NCBI RefSeq assembly: GCF_005048155.1 | Contig: NZ_SUMB01000013.1 | Span: 124,001 to 188,000, forward strand | Reading direction: 5' to 3' | Length of the DNA stretch: 64,000 bases | Source: Streptomyces piniterrae | GTDB lineage: Bacteria > Actinomycetota > Actinomycetes > Streptomycetales > Streptomycetaceae | Shown: one piece after another, positions 1-8,092 of the stretch | Position numbering within the stretch: position 1 is the stretch's first letter | How the letters are laid out: each line of letters begins with the position of its first letter | Notes under the pieces: model-generated | Told to the model about the DNA's origin: nothing | The model's input: the letters and a program-made list of their open reading frames with translations, nothing else | Databases searched by the model: none | Program-made: the position numbers and the translations under genes

Positions 1-528
1 CATGGTGCGAGCTGGCACATGGGCAAGCCGGTCGGGCCGCTGATGGACGAGAACAAGACCGTCGAGCTGGCGGACGGCCGGGTCATGCTCAACAGCCGGA
101 CGCGGAGCGGCGGCAGGCGGCTGGTGGCGTATTCGCGGGACGGGGGGCTGAGCTACGGGGCGCCGGTCGCGGACGACGAGCTGATCGACCCGGTCAACAA
201 CGCGGCGATCCTGCGCTACGACCCGCGGGCGCCGCGGAGTCGTGCGCGGTCGCACTGGCTGCTGTTCAGCAATACGGCGAGCACCAAGGCGCGGGAGAAC
301 CTCACCGTGCGGCTGTCGTGCGACGACGGGCGGAGCTGGCCGGTCTCCCGGGTCGTCATGCCGGGCGCGTCGGCGTACTCGACGCTGACCCGGCTGAAGG
401 ACGGCACGTTCGGGCTGCTCTACGAGGCCGGGCCGTACAAGAGGCTCACCTTCGCCCGCTTCGATGACGCCTGGCTGGGGGTGCGGTGTCCGGTCGGGCG
501 CCCGATCGGGCGAACCTCACCCGGATGA
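1..528 (+). CDS. Exo-alpha-sialidase-like protein (BNR repeats), C-terminal part
   Basis: This is the 3' part of a gene that begins left of the window; the frame is open from base 1. The visible ~175 residues carry two Asp-box (BNR) motifs of the S-x-D-x-G-x-[ST]-aromatic type, SRDGGLSY and SCDDGRSW, the blade-turn signature of six-bladed sialidases (GH33). Known members release terminal sialic acid or related sugars and are usually secreted. The tyrosine-containing stretch LYEAGPYKRLTFARF near the end resembles the last blade of such enzymes. The N-terminal signal and catalytic arginine/aspartate residues lie outside the window, so activity cannot be judged. The stop is only 8 bp from the end of the convergent STAS gene. 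Confidence 0.8.
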   Translation, partial: HGASWHMGKPVGPLMDENKTVELADGRVMLNSRTRSGGRRLVAYSRDGGLSYGAPVADDELIDPVNNAAILRYDPRAPRSRARSHWLLFSNTASTKARENLTVRLSCDDGRSWPVSRVVMPGASAYSTLTRLKDGTFGLLYEAGPYKRLTFARFDDAWLGVRCPVGRPIGRTSPG

Positions 529-536
529 GCCTCCTG

Positions 537-962
537 TCACACGGACGGGCTCCCTGTGGGCGGCCATGCCGGGCGCGCGGCGTCGGGGACGGCGGCCAGC
601 GCATGGCCGACCGTGGGGAAGCAGGAGAAGACGCCGAGGGACTGGGTGCCGACCAGCAGCCGCAGCATCCGTACGCCGAGCGAGGCCAGCAGCAGCCGGC
701 CCTCCAGGCGCCGGCACAGCCATTCCAGGGCGAGCAGGCAGCTCAGGCCCCGCGAATCGCAGAAGCGCAGCGCGGTCAGGTCGAGCACGAGGAAGCGGTG
801 GCCGGCCGAGACGACCGATCGGGCCTCGGCGAGAAACGCCTGCTCGGTACGGAGATCCAGCTCTCCGCTGACCCGCAGGACCGCGCACTCTTCCTCCTGC
901 ACGATCGCAGTGACCGCCAACGACCGCATCTCCGAGCTCATGGTGTCCAGACTAAGGGCCAT
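537..962 (-). CDS. STAS-domain protein (anti-sigma factor antagonist-like)
   Basis: A 141-residue protein dominated by one STAS domain (about residues 15-120). The opening beta strands (CAVLRVSGELDLRT) and the phosphorylation-loop region FCDSRGLSCLL match the family in which a serine is phosphorylated by an RsbW-like kinase to control partner switching on sigma factors. Here the loop reads Asp-Ser-Arg-Gly instead of the usual Asp-Ser-Ser/Thr-Gly; the first serine is kept. No kinase or sigma gene adjoins it, so its partner is probably encoded elsewhere. The start is uncertain: ATG at 962 or ATG at 941 (MSSEM), neither with a strong ribosome site. It is divergent from the DeoR-family gene. Confidence 0.82.
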   Translation of the reverse strand: MALSLDTMSSEMRSLAVTAIVQEEECAVLRVSGELDLRTEQAFLAEARSVVSAGHRFLVLDLTALRFCDSRGLSCLLALEWLCRRLEGRLLLASLGVRMLRLLVGTQSLGVFSCFPTVGHALAAVPDAARPAWPPTGSPSV

Positions 963-1050
963 TTTCGACCGGTGCGGTCAGCGGGACGGGCCGTCCCGAT
1001 GGCTGGTACGGGCAGCTCGGGGGGCCGTCGGCCCGCCCGAGCAGGCACCG

Positions 1051-1139
1051 AGGCGGGCAGAAACGGTCGAGTTTTCTCCCGTTACGGGCAGGGTTCCGCC
1101 CTCGTACGGTTGCTATAAACCTCAGGCGGGCAGAAACGG
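1051..1139 (+). promoter_or_regulatory. Candidate DeoR operator: 16-bp direct repeat with promoter-like box
   Basis: The 16-mer AGGCGGGCAGAAACGG occurs perfectly at 1051-1066 and 1124-1139. The first copy runs into an imperfect inverted repeat (AGAAAC...GTTTTCT, 1059-1077). TATAAA at 1114-1119 could be a -10 box, with the second copy just downstream of it. Such GAAA/TTTC-containing repeats suit DeoR-family regulators. Inference: autoregulation of the next gene and possibly control of the divergent STAS gene. Confidence 0.5.
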
Positions 1140-1184
1140 GCAGGCCCGTGACCGAACGATCAGCGGTATCGGCAGGAGGCAGCG

Positions 1185-1946
1185 ATGAGGGCAGAGGAAC
1201 GCCAGCACCGCATCCTTGCGCTCGTCCGGCAGTCCGGCCGGGTCGAGGTCGCCGACGCCGCGGTGGAGTTCGGTGTCTCCCGCGAGACCCTGCGGCGCGA
1301 TCTGAGCGAGCTGGAGCGCCGCGGTCTGGTCCGGCGTACGCACGGCGCGGCGTACCCGGTCGAGAGCGCCGGTTTCGAGACCACGCTGGCCCGGCGTGAA
1401 ACCCAGCAGGTGGCGGAGAAACGGAGGATCGCCGCGGCCGCGGCACAACTGGTCGGCGAGGCGGAGACGGTCTTCGTGGACGAGGGCTACACCCCCGAGC
1501 TGGTCGCCATGCAGCTGCCCACCGACCGTCCACTGACCGTGATCACCGCCTCGTTGCGGACCGCGTCCCTGGTCTCCGCGTCCGAGTCCACGACCGTGCT
1601 GCTGGCCGGCGGCCGGGTCCGTGCCCGGACGCAGGCGACGGTGGGCTCGTGGGCCCGGGACATGGTCGCCCGGTTCGTGATCGACCTGGCGTTCCTGGGT
1701 GCCAACGGCGTCTCCCGGGAGCACGGTCTGACCACCCCCGATCCGGCCGTCGCCGATGTGAAGGCGCAGGCCGTCCGCTCCTCGCGGCGGAAGGTGCTGG
1801 TCGGTGTGCACAACAAGTTCGGCGCCAGCAGCTTCTGCAAGTTCGCCGAGGTGAGCGATCTCGACACGATCGTCACCGATGCCGGGCTCTCCGCTCCGGA
1901 GGCCCATCGCTATTCGCTCCTGGGGCCGCAGGTGCTCCGGGTCTGA
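1185..1946 (+). CDS. DeoR/GlpR-family transcriptional regulator
   Basis: This 253-residue regulator has an N-terminal DeoR helix-turn-helix (RIL..VRQSGRVEVADAAVEFGVSRETLRRDL, residues ~5-55) and a C-terminal DeoRC sensor domain with the typical FVDEGYTPELVAMQL, FLGANGVS and VGVHNKFG segments. DeoRC domains bind phosphorylated sugars. The ATG at 1185 has a perfect AGGAGG at 1174-1179. It lies 148 bp before, and in the same direction as, the ABC importer/dehydrogenase genes, so it very likely controls sugar or polyol uptake. The usual GG at the DeoRC entry (GGTT or GGST) is replaced by VDEGYT, which may indicate a different ligand. It probably represses its own operon. Confidence 0.9.
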   Translation: MRAEERQHRILALVRQSGRVEVADAAVEFGVSRETLRRDLSELERRGLVRRTHGAAYPVESAGFETTLARRETQQVAEKRRIAAAAAQLVGEAETVFVDEGYTPELVAMQLPTDRPLTVITASLRTASLVSASESTTVLLAGGRVRARTQATVGSWARDMVARFVIDLAFLGANGVSREHGLTTPDPAVADVKAQAVRSSRRKVLVGVHNKFGASSFCKFAEVSDLDTIVTDAGLSAPEAHRYSLLGPQVLRV

Positions 1947-2094
1947 CCCGGGCGGGGCCGCCCGGACGAACGGCCCCCCACGCAAACCCATCCCATAGCT
2001 CACCGCCGACGGCCGCCCTGGCCGCCGGACGGTCTCCCCAGCGTGCCTGCGGGCACCCAGACGTCCCCCGCACGTCCCCAGAAAGGTAAGAGCC

Positions 2095-3474
2095 GTGAGA
2101 GCACGATCCTCCATGCGAAGCCGTACCTGCCGCGCCATAGGCGTCACCTCGGTCGCCCTGGCCCTGACACTGTCCGTCGCCGGCTGCTCCGGCGGCTTCG
2201 GCGACGCGAGCAAGGGCGGGTCCCACACCATCAATGTGCTGATGGTCAACAACCCGCAGATGGTGGATCTGCAGCGGCTCACCGCCGAGCACTTCACCAA
2301 GAAGACGGGCATCAAGGTGAATTACACCGTGCTGCCCGAGGACGACCTGCGCGACAAGATGAGCCAGGACTTCTCCACCCAGGCCGGGCAGTACGACGTG
2401 GCCAGTCTCAGCAACTACGAGACGCCGATCTACGCCCTCAACGGATGGCTCGCCCCGCTCAGCGACCAGGCCGCCAAGGACGCGAAGTTCGACCAGAAGG
2501 ACATTCTCGCGCCGCTGCGCAAGTCCCTCACCGCCGTCGACGGCAAGATGTACGCGGAGCCCTTCTACGGCGAGTCGTCGTTCCTGATGTACCGCAAGGA
2601 CCTCCTCAAGGCCGCCGGACTGAGCATGCCCAAGAAGCCGACCTGGCAGCAGGTCGCCGACATGGCCGCCAAGCTGGACGGCTCCCGCAAGGACCTGAAG
2701 GGCATCTGCCTGCGCGGCCAGCCCGGCTGGGGCCAGGTGATCGCCCCGCTGTCCACGGTCGTCAACACCTTCGGCGGCACCTGGTTCACCGAGGACTGGA
2801 AGGCGAAGCTGGACAGCCCGGAGTTCGCCAAGGCCACCCAGTTCTACGTCGATCTGGTCCGCAAGCACGGCGAGGCGGGCGCCCCGCAGGCCGGCTACAC
2901 CGAGTGCCTCAACGACATGCAGCAGGGCAAGGTCGCCATGTGGTACGACGCGACCGCCGGCGCCGGCTCGCTGGAGAGCTCCGACTCCAAGGTCGCAGGG
3001 AAGGTCGGCTACGCGCCGGCGCCGGTCGAGAAGACGGACAGCTCCGGCTGGCTGTACACCTGGGCCTGGGGCGTGCAGAAGGCCAGCAAGAACCAGGACG
3101 CGGCGTGGAAGTTCATCAGCTGGGCCTCCAGCAAGGAGTACGAGGAGCTGGTGGGCAACAAGCTGGGCTGGGCCAAGGTGCCCGGGGGCAAGCGGGCGTC
3201 GCTCTACGAGAACCCGAAGTACGTACGGGAGTCCGGCGCGTTCGCCCAGCCGACCAAGGACGCGATCAGCTCGGCCCGGCCCGATGACCCGGGTGTGCAG
3301 CCGCGTCCCGCGCCCGGCATCCAGTTCGTGGGCGTCCCCGAGTTCGCCGATCTGGGCACCAAGGTCTCCCAAGAGGTGAGTTCGGCGATCGCCGGCAAGC
3401 AGACGGTCTCCGAGGCCCTGGAGAAGAGCCAGCGGCTGGCGCAGGAGGTGTCGGATGCCCATCACAACCGCTGA
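2095..3474 (+). CDS. ABC transporter sugar/polyol-binding lipoprotein
   Basis: A 459-residue extracellular solute-binding protein of the carbohydrate uptake (CUT1) type. The N-terminus has an arginine-rich n-region, a hydrophobic core and the lipobox LSVAGC with the lipidated Cys near residue 31, so it is anchored to the outer face of the membrane. Features of the family follow, including the KKTGIKVNY hinge strand, the DVASLSNYE region and tryptophan-rich ligand-site segments (GWLYTWAWGVQKA). GTG at 2095 is used; a weak AAAGGTA precedes it. The gene is first in a tightly coupled cluster with two permeases and a dehydrogenase. The ligand is inferred to be a sugar alcohol from the dehydrogenase, but is not proven. 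Confidence 0.92.
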   Translation: MRARSSMRSRTCRAIGVTSVALALTLSVAGCSGGFGDASKGGSHTINVLMVNNPQMVDLQRLTAEHFTKKTGIKVNYTVLPEDDLRDKMSQDFSTQAGQYDVASLSNYETPIYALNGWLAPLSDQAAKDAKFDQKDILAPLRKSLTAVDGKMYAEPFYGESSFLMYRKDLLKAAGLSMPKKPTWQQVADMAAKLDGSRKDLKGICLRGQPGWGQVIAPLSTVVNTFGGTWFTEDWKAKLDSPEFAKATQFYVDLVRKHGEAGAPQAGYTECLNDMQQGKVAMWYDATAGAGSLESSDSKVAGKVGYAPAPVEKTDSSGWLYTWAWGVQKASKNQDAAWKFISWASSKEYEELVGNKLGWAKVPGGKRASLYENPKYVRESGAFAQPTKDAISSARPDDPGVQPRPAPGIQFVGVPEFADLGTKVSQEVSSAIAGKQTVSEALEKSQRLAQEVSDAHHNR

Positions 3475-4444
3475 GCCGACCCGCCGCGCCCCACACGGCC
3501 GGGATCCCGACGCGGCGGCCGGCAGACAGGTGGCCCGCGCCCGGCGCACCCAGCGGGCGAAGGACTGGGCCCGGCGGGCCCCCCTGCTGCCCGCGCTGGT
3601 CTTCCTGATCATCGTGACCCAACTGCCGTTCGTGGCCACCGTGGTGATCTCCTTCACCCGGTGGAACGCGATGGCCCCCGACAACCGCGGCTTCGCCGCC
3701 TTCGACAACTACGTGGCGGTCTTCACGGACTCCGCGATGCGGTCGTCGGTGCTGACGACGGTGCTGCTGACGGTCACCGTGGTGCTGGTCAGCCTGCTGC
3801 TGGGGCTGGGTCTGGCGCTGCTGCTGGACCGCAGCTTCCGCGGCCGCGGCATCGTCCGCACCCTGCTCATCACCCCGTTCCTGGTGGTGCCGGTGGCGTC
3901 CGCGCTGCTGTGGAAGCACGCCCTCTACAACACCTCGTACGGGCTGATCAACGGCGTGCTGACCTGGATATGGGGGCTGTTCGGCAGCGACCACCCGCCG
4001 CAGCCGGACTGGATGACCGACTCCCCGCTCGCCGCGGTGGAGATGTCGCTGATCTGGCAGTGGACCCCGTTCATGATGCTGATCCTGCTGGCGGGGCTGC
4101 AGAGCCGGCCGGCGGACGCGGTCGAGGCGGCCCGGATGGACGGCGCGTCCGCGTTCGACATCTTCCGCTATCTGACGCTGCCGCATCTGCGCCGCTATCT
4201 CGAACTGGCCGCGCTGCTGGGGACCATCTACGTCGTGCAGAACTTCGACGCGGTGTTCACCATCACCTCGGGCGGACTCGGCACGGCCAACCTCCCCTAC
4301 ACCATCTACCAGACCTTCTATCAGGCCCATGACTACGGACGGGCGTCCGCGCAGGGCGTCGTCGTCGTGCTGTGTTCCCTGCTGGTGGCGACCTTCGCGC
4401 TGCGTTCCGTCTCGTCCCTGCTGCGCGAGGAGGTCACCCGATGA
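3455..4444 (+). CDS. ABC transporter permease (MalF-like)
   Basis: A 329-residue integral membrane protein with a charged cytoplasmic N-terminus and about six membrane spans starting at LLPALVFLIIVTQLPFVATV. The EAA loop, where permeases contact the ATPase, is visible as EAARMDGASAFDIFRYLTLP around residue 228. The ATG lies inside the end of the binding-protein gene (20-bp overlap) behind a GGAGG at 3444-3448, so translation is probably coupled. It pairs with the next permease to form the channel of a CUT1 importer. There is no ATPase gene nearby; in streptomycetes such importers commonly share the ATPase MsiK, which is an inference here. Confidence 0.93.
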   Translation: MPITTAEPTRRAPHGRDPDAAAGRQVARARRTQRAKDWARRAPLLPALVFLIIVTQLPFVATVVISFTRWNAMAPDNRGFAAFDNYVAVFTDSAMRSSVLTTVLLTVTVVLVSLLLGLGLALLLDRSFRGRGIVRTLLITPFLVVPVASALLWKHALYNTSYGLINGVLTWIWGLFGSDHPPQPDWMTDSPLAAVEMSLIWQWTPFMMLILLAGLQSRPADAVEAARMDGASAFDIFRYLTLPHLRRYLELAALLGTIYVVQNFDAVFTITSGGLGTANLPYTIYQTFYQAHDYGRASAQGVVVVLCSLLVATFALRSVSSLLREEVTR

Positions 4445-5283
4445 ACAGCTCGATCCTTCGCCGGCGACGCACCGGCAGCCTGCTGGGCCTGGTGGCCTGG
4501 CTCTGCGGAATCGCCTTCTTCCTTCCCGTCGCGTGGATGGTGCTGACGTCCTTCCACACCGAGACGGACGCGGCGACCAACCCGCCGAGCGTCGCCGCCG
4601 GGCTCAGCCTGCACGGCTACCAGGAGTTCTTCGGTGCGGACACCGGCGTCAGCCCCTGGCCGCCGCTGATCAACTCGCTCACCGCCTCGGTCGTCTCCAC
4701 CCTGCTGATCCTGGCGCTGGCCGTGCCGGCGGCGTACGCACTGTCGATCAAGCCGGTGCGCAAGTGGAGCGATGTGATGTTCTTCTTCCTCTCCACGAAG
4801 ATGCTGCCGCTGGTGGCCGGGCTGCTGCCGATCTACCTCGTCGCGCAGAACACCGGGATGCTGGACAGCATCTGGCTGCTGGTCATCCTCTACACGTCGA
4901 TGAACCTGCCGATCGCGGTGTGGATGATGCGCTCGTTCCTCTCCGAGGTCCCGGTGGAGATGCTGGAGGCCGCGTCGATCGACGGCGCGGGGCTGCACAC
5001 CACCCTGATCCGGATCGTCGCGCCGGTCGCCATGCCGGGCATCGCCGCGACGGCGCTGATCTCGTTCATCTTCAGCTGGAACGAGCTGCTGTTCGCCCGG
5101 GTCCTGACCGGCATCGTGGCCGGCACCTCGCCGGTGTTCCTGACCGGCTTCGTCACCAGCCAGGGACTGTTCCTGGCCAAGGTGTGCGCCGCCGCCACCG
5201 TGATCTCCCTCCCGGTGCTCATCGCCGGGTTCGCCGCCCAGGACAAGCTCGTCCAGGGCCTCTCGCTCGGAGCCGTGAAATGA
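4441..5283 (+). CDS. ABC transporter permease (MalG-like)
   Basis: The second permease, 280 residues. The start is set at ATG 4441, which overlaps the stop of the preceding permease as ATGA; an upstream in-frame start at 4372 would only add a shadow of that gene. About six membrane spans are seen, beginning GLVAWLCGIAFFLPVAWMVL, and the EAA loop reads EAASIDGAGLHTTLIRIVAP. The late segment FIFSWNELLFARVLTG is typical of MalG-type subunits. Together with the MalF-like protein it makes the membrane pore of the importer. Confidence 0.93.
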   Translation: MNSSILRRRRTGSLLGLVAWLCGIAFFLPVAWMVLTSFHTETDAATNPPSVAAGLSLHGYQEFFGADTGVSPWPPLINSLTASVVSTLLILALAVPAAYALSIKPVRKWSDVMFFFLSTKMLPLVAGLLPIYLVAQNTGMLDSIWLLVILYTSMNLPIAVWMMRSFLSEVPVEMLEAASIDGAGLHTTLIRIVAPVAMPGIAATALISFIFSWNELLFARVLTGIVAGTSPVFLTGFVTSQGLFLAKVCAAATVISLPVLIAGFAAQDKLVQGLSLGAVK

Positions 5284-6272
5284 AAGCCGCAGTGATCAGC
5301 GCCCCCGGCAAGGTGGAGGTCACCACCGTCGACGACCCCACCCCGGGGCCCCGCGAGGTCGTCGTGTCCGTCGCCGCCTGCGGGCTGTGCGGCACCGATC
5401 TGCACATCCTCCAGGGCGAGTTCGCGCCCAGCCTGCCCGTCATCCCCGGGCACGAGTTCGCCGGTACGGTCGTCGCGACCGGCAGTGCCGTCACCGAACT
5501 GGCCGAGGGCGATCGGGTCGCCGTCGACCCGTCCCTTTATTGCCACGAATGCCATTACTGCCGTATCGGCCGCAACAATCTCTGTGAGCGGTGGGCCGCG
5601 ATCGGGGTGTCCACGGCCGGCGGTGCCGCCGAATTCGCCGTCGCCCCCGTCGCGAACTGCGTCAAGCTGCCCGATCATGTCCGCACCGAGGACGCGGCCC
5701 TGATCGAACCGCTCTCCTGCGCGGTACGCGGCTATGACATCCTGCGCTCCCAGCAGCTGGGCACCCAGGTCCTGATCTACGGCTCCGGCACGATGGGCCT
5801 GATGATGCTCGAACTGGCCAAGCGCACCGGGGCCGCGGGCGTCGACGTCGTCGACATCAACCCGGATCGGCTGGCGACCGCCCGGACCCTCGGCTGCAGC
5901 AACGCCGCCGGATCCGCCGACGAGCTCGACCGGCCGCGCGGCTGGGACGTGGTCATCGACGCCACCGGCAATCAGCACGCCATCCAGGACGCCCTGGGGC
6001 GGGTCGGCAAGGGCGGCACCTTCTTGCAGTTCGGCGTCGCCGACTACGCCGCCCGCGCCGTCATCGAGCCGTACCGGATCTACAACCAGGAGATCACCAT
6101 CACCGGTTCGATGGCGGTGCTGCACAGCTACGAACGCGCCGCCGAGCTCTTCGCGGCCGGCGTGCTGGACCCGGAAGTCTTCATCAGCGACCGGCTGCCG
6201 CTGGACCAGTACGTGACGGCGCTGGACCGCTTCAAGGCAGGGCAGGGGAGGAAGATCCAGGTACGGGCGTGA
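5280..6272 (+). CDS. Zinc-dependent alcohol (polyol) dehydrogenase, MDR family
   Basis: A 330-residue medium-chain dehydrogenase. Catalytic zinc ligands are seen in CGLCGTD and PGHEF; four cysteines for the structural zinc lie in CHECHYCRIGRNNLC (about residues 88-102). The NAD(P)-binding turn reads YGSGTMGLMM. ATG 5280 overlaps the permease stop as ATGA; the longer open frame back to 4329 is a shadow. Closest in style to sorbitol/arabitol/threonine dehydrogenases, and its place directly behind a CUT1 importer argues that it oxidises the imported polyol to a ketose. No sugar kinase follows, so phosphorylation must occur elsewhere. It is slightly shorter than the usual 340-350 residues. Confidence 0.9.
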   Translation: MKAAVISAPGKVEVTTVDDPTPGPREVVVSVAACGLCGTDLHILQGEFAPSLPVIPGHEFAGTVVATGSAVTELAEGDRVAVDPSLYCHECHYCRIGRNNLCERWAAIGVSTAGGAAEFAVAPVANCVKLPDHVRTEDAALIEPLSCAVRGYDILRSQQLGTQVLIYGSGTMGLMMLELAKRTGAAGVDVVDINPDRLATARTLGCSNAAGSADELDRPRGWDVVIDATGNQHAIQDALGRVGKGGTFLQFGVADYAARAVIEPYRIYNQEITITGSMAVLHSYERAAELFAAGVLDPEVFISDRLPLDQYVTALDRFKAGQGRKIQVRA

Positions 6273-6276
6273 GGCC

Positions 6277-6323
6277 GCGGGCGCCCCGGTCCCCACTCCT
6301 CCCCGGGGGGCCGGGGCGCCCGC
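6277..6323. terminator. Strong hairpin between convergent genes
   Basis: A perfect 13-bp stem, GCGGGCGCCCCGG (6277-6289) with CCGGGGCGCCCGC (6311-6323), loop of 21 nt. It begins 5 bp after the dehydrogenase stop and ends 4 bp before the stop of the convergent ArsR-type gene, so it can serve both strands. No T-tract, as is usual in actinobacteria. Confidence 0.8.
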
Positions 6324-6326
6324 ACG

Positions 6327-7340
6327 TCAGCGGGGCACCCGTACCGGCGCCAGATCGCCGTGCAGCAGTGCCGCGCCCAGGGGGGTGAGGGCGTGCACGA
6401 CACAGCCGCCGTCGCGGCGGCTGCGGGCCAGGTCCGCCTCGCGCAGGGCGCTCACATGCTCGCTGGCCGACGGGGCGGAGACGCTCAGCCGGCGGGCCAG
6501 TTCGCCGGTGGTGGCCGGGGCGTCCAGGGCCGCGAGGACCCGGGCCCTGGTACGGCCGAGCAGGGCGGAGAGCGCCTGCGGGCGGCCGGTGCGGGAGGCG
6601 GCCGGCACCCAGGACGGGGCGTGTTCGACGGGATAGACCAGGACCGGCGGGAGGCAGGGGTCGGCCAGGGCGATGGGCCGGCGCCAGCAGAAGTGGGAGG
6701 GGATCAGCCGGAGTCCGCGGCCGCGCAGCCACACATCGCGGTCGGCGGGATAGTCCACATGCAGTACCGGTGGCTCCCAACGGGCCATGGGACGAAGGGA
6801 GTTGAGCAGCACGTCGACTCCGGCCCGGCACAGGTCGCGGGTCCGCGCGGCCCGGTCGACGTCGACCGCCGCGGTCACCTCCGTCCAGTCGGGGGCGATC
6901 ACCGCCCCGTACACCTCGCGGATCGAGGTGGCCAGTTCGTCAAGAGGCCGCCGGTTACCCGCGGCCAGCGCGGCGGTCCAGCGCGGCAGCCGCGAGGACA
7001 GCGCGGCCCGGGACGATTCGGCGGTGAGCCGCGCCGCGGGGGTGTCGCACAGCGCCGCCAGCCCGGCCGTCAGGCCGTCGCGGGCCTCGTCGGGGGTCAG
7101 GAAGTCGGGACAGTAGCGGGCGCCGGGCGGGGCGAGCGCGAGGATCAGCCGGGCGTGCCGGTGCAGGCCGCGTTCGGCCAGTTCGACGCGGGCACGGGCC
7201 CGCCAGGCCGCGTACACGGGCACCCCGCGGCCCGCCGCGGCCAGCTGGTGCATGGCGAGCATCGTCTCCCAGAGCGGATCCGGTTCGGCGGCGATCTGTA
7301 CGCGTGCGATGTCCCGGTCGTCGAAATGGATGCGCAACAT
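6327..7340 (-). CDS. ArsR-like winged-helix transcriptional regulator
   Basis: A 337-residue protein with a large N-terminal domain of the DUF5937 kind (starts LRIHFDDRDIARVQIA, contains LWETMLAMHQL) and a C-terminal winged helix (ALLGRTRARVLAALDAPATTGELARRLSVSAPSASEHVSALREADL, about residues 245-300). Such proteins are widespread in Streptomyces and bind DNA as dimers; the effector is not known. No conserved ArsR metal-binding cysteine pair (ELCVCDL) is present, so it is not a metal sensor by sequence. It stands alone between the polyol operon and the ligase operon. Confidence 0.85.
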   Translation of the reverse strand: MLRIHFDDRDIARVQIAAEPDPLWETMLAMHQLAAAGRGVPVYAAWRARARVELAERGLHRHARLILALAPPGARYCPDFLTPDEARDGLTAGLAALCDTPAARLTAESSRAALSSRLPRWTAALAAGNRRPLDELATSIREVYGAVIAPDWTEVTAAVDVDRAARTRDLCRAGVDVLLNSLRPMARWEPPVLHVDYPADRDVWLRGRGLRLIPSHFCWRRPIALADPCLPPVLVYPVEHAPSWVPAASRTGRPQALSALLGRTRARVLAALDAPATTGELARRLSVSAPSASEHVSALREADLARSRRDGGCVVHALTPLGAALLHGDLAPVRVPR

Positions 7341-7564
7341 GCGGCCCCCGCGGCATGCTCATGACCCCGTCCCCAAGGCCCCGTGAAATTCCCCGTACTC
7401 AGATTGCCCGTTGGATAAAAAGGTGTCCAGGGCGAGTTCCCACACTATTCACGGCGCGCTGTTCATTGTTCGCCGTTCACCGTTCTTTCGTTACCGGGCT
7501 GTTCTTTTGTGACCGGGAATGGAAAGGAAACGGAAATTCAGGGGGAACGGGGGAACCGAATGGT

Positions 7565-8071
7565 TCAGTCCGGCGTCTTTCCTCTGAGATGCGCGGCCAG
7601 CCGCTCCAGAAACACCCGCTGGCCCGCGACGACGCGTTCCGCCGCCGCTTCCGGCGGGAACCAGGCCACCCGGTCGATCTCCGGAAAAGCACGGGTCACT
7701 CCGGACCCTCTCGGCCATTCCATCTCGAAGGTTCCGGGCACGATCCGGTCCGGATCGAGGTCGCTCTCGACGGCCCAGACCGTCACGGTCTTGCCGCCGG
7801 ACTGGCGGGCCTCGCCCAGCGGAACGTACCGGCCGTCCGGGGGCGGCAGCCCCAGTTCCTCCGCGAACTCCCGGCGGGCCGCGTCCCGCGCTTCCTCCGG
7901 CGGGACGTACTCGCCCTTCGGCACCGACCAGGCACCCGCGTCACGCCGGGCCCACAACGGCCCGCCCATGTGGGCCAGGAGCACCTCGAAGCCGTCGCCG
8001 TCGCCGACATCGGCTCCGGTGCCACCGCCGCGCCGGAACAACAGCAGACCGGCACTCCGCTTTCCCGCCAT
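7565..8071 (-). CDS. Nudix hydrolase next to DNA ligase
   Basis: A 168-residue protein with a complete Nudix box, GEYVPPEEARDAARREFAEELGL (G-x5-E-x7-REUxEExGU), at about residues 52-74. The N-terminus SAGLLLFRR and the ending with WFPPEAAAERV match the subfamily that hydrolyses nucleoside diphosphate derivatives. It starts 21 bp after the stop of the ATP-dependent ligase on the same strand, so the two are probably co-transcribed and may act together in nucleotide clean-up or repair (inference). The 224-bp gap to its left, down to the ArsR gene start, is relatively AT-rich but I recognise nothing in it. Confidence 0.88.
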   Translation of the reverse strand: MAGKRSAGLLLFRRGGGTGADVGDGDGFEVLLAHMGGPLWARRDAGAWSVPKGEYVPPEEARDAARREFAEELGLPPPDGRYVPLGEARQSGGKTVTVWAVESDLDPDRIVPGTFEMEWPRGSGVTRAFPEIDRVAWFPPEAAAERVVAGQRVFLERLAAHLRGKTPD

Positions 8072-8092
8072 CAGCCACCCTTCGGACCGCGG

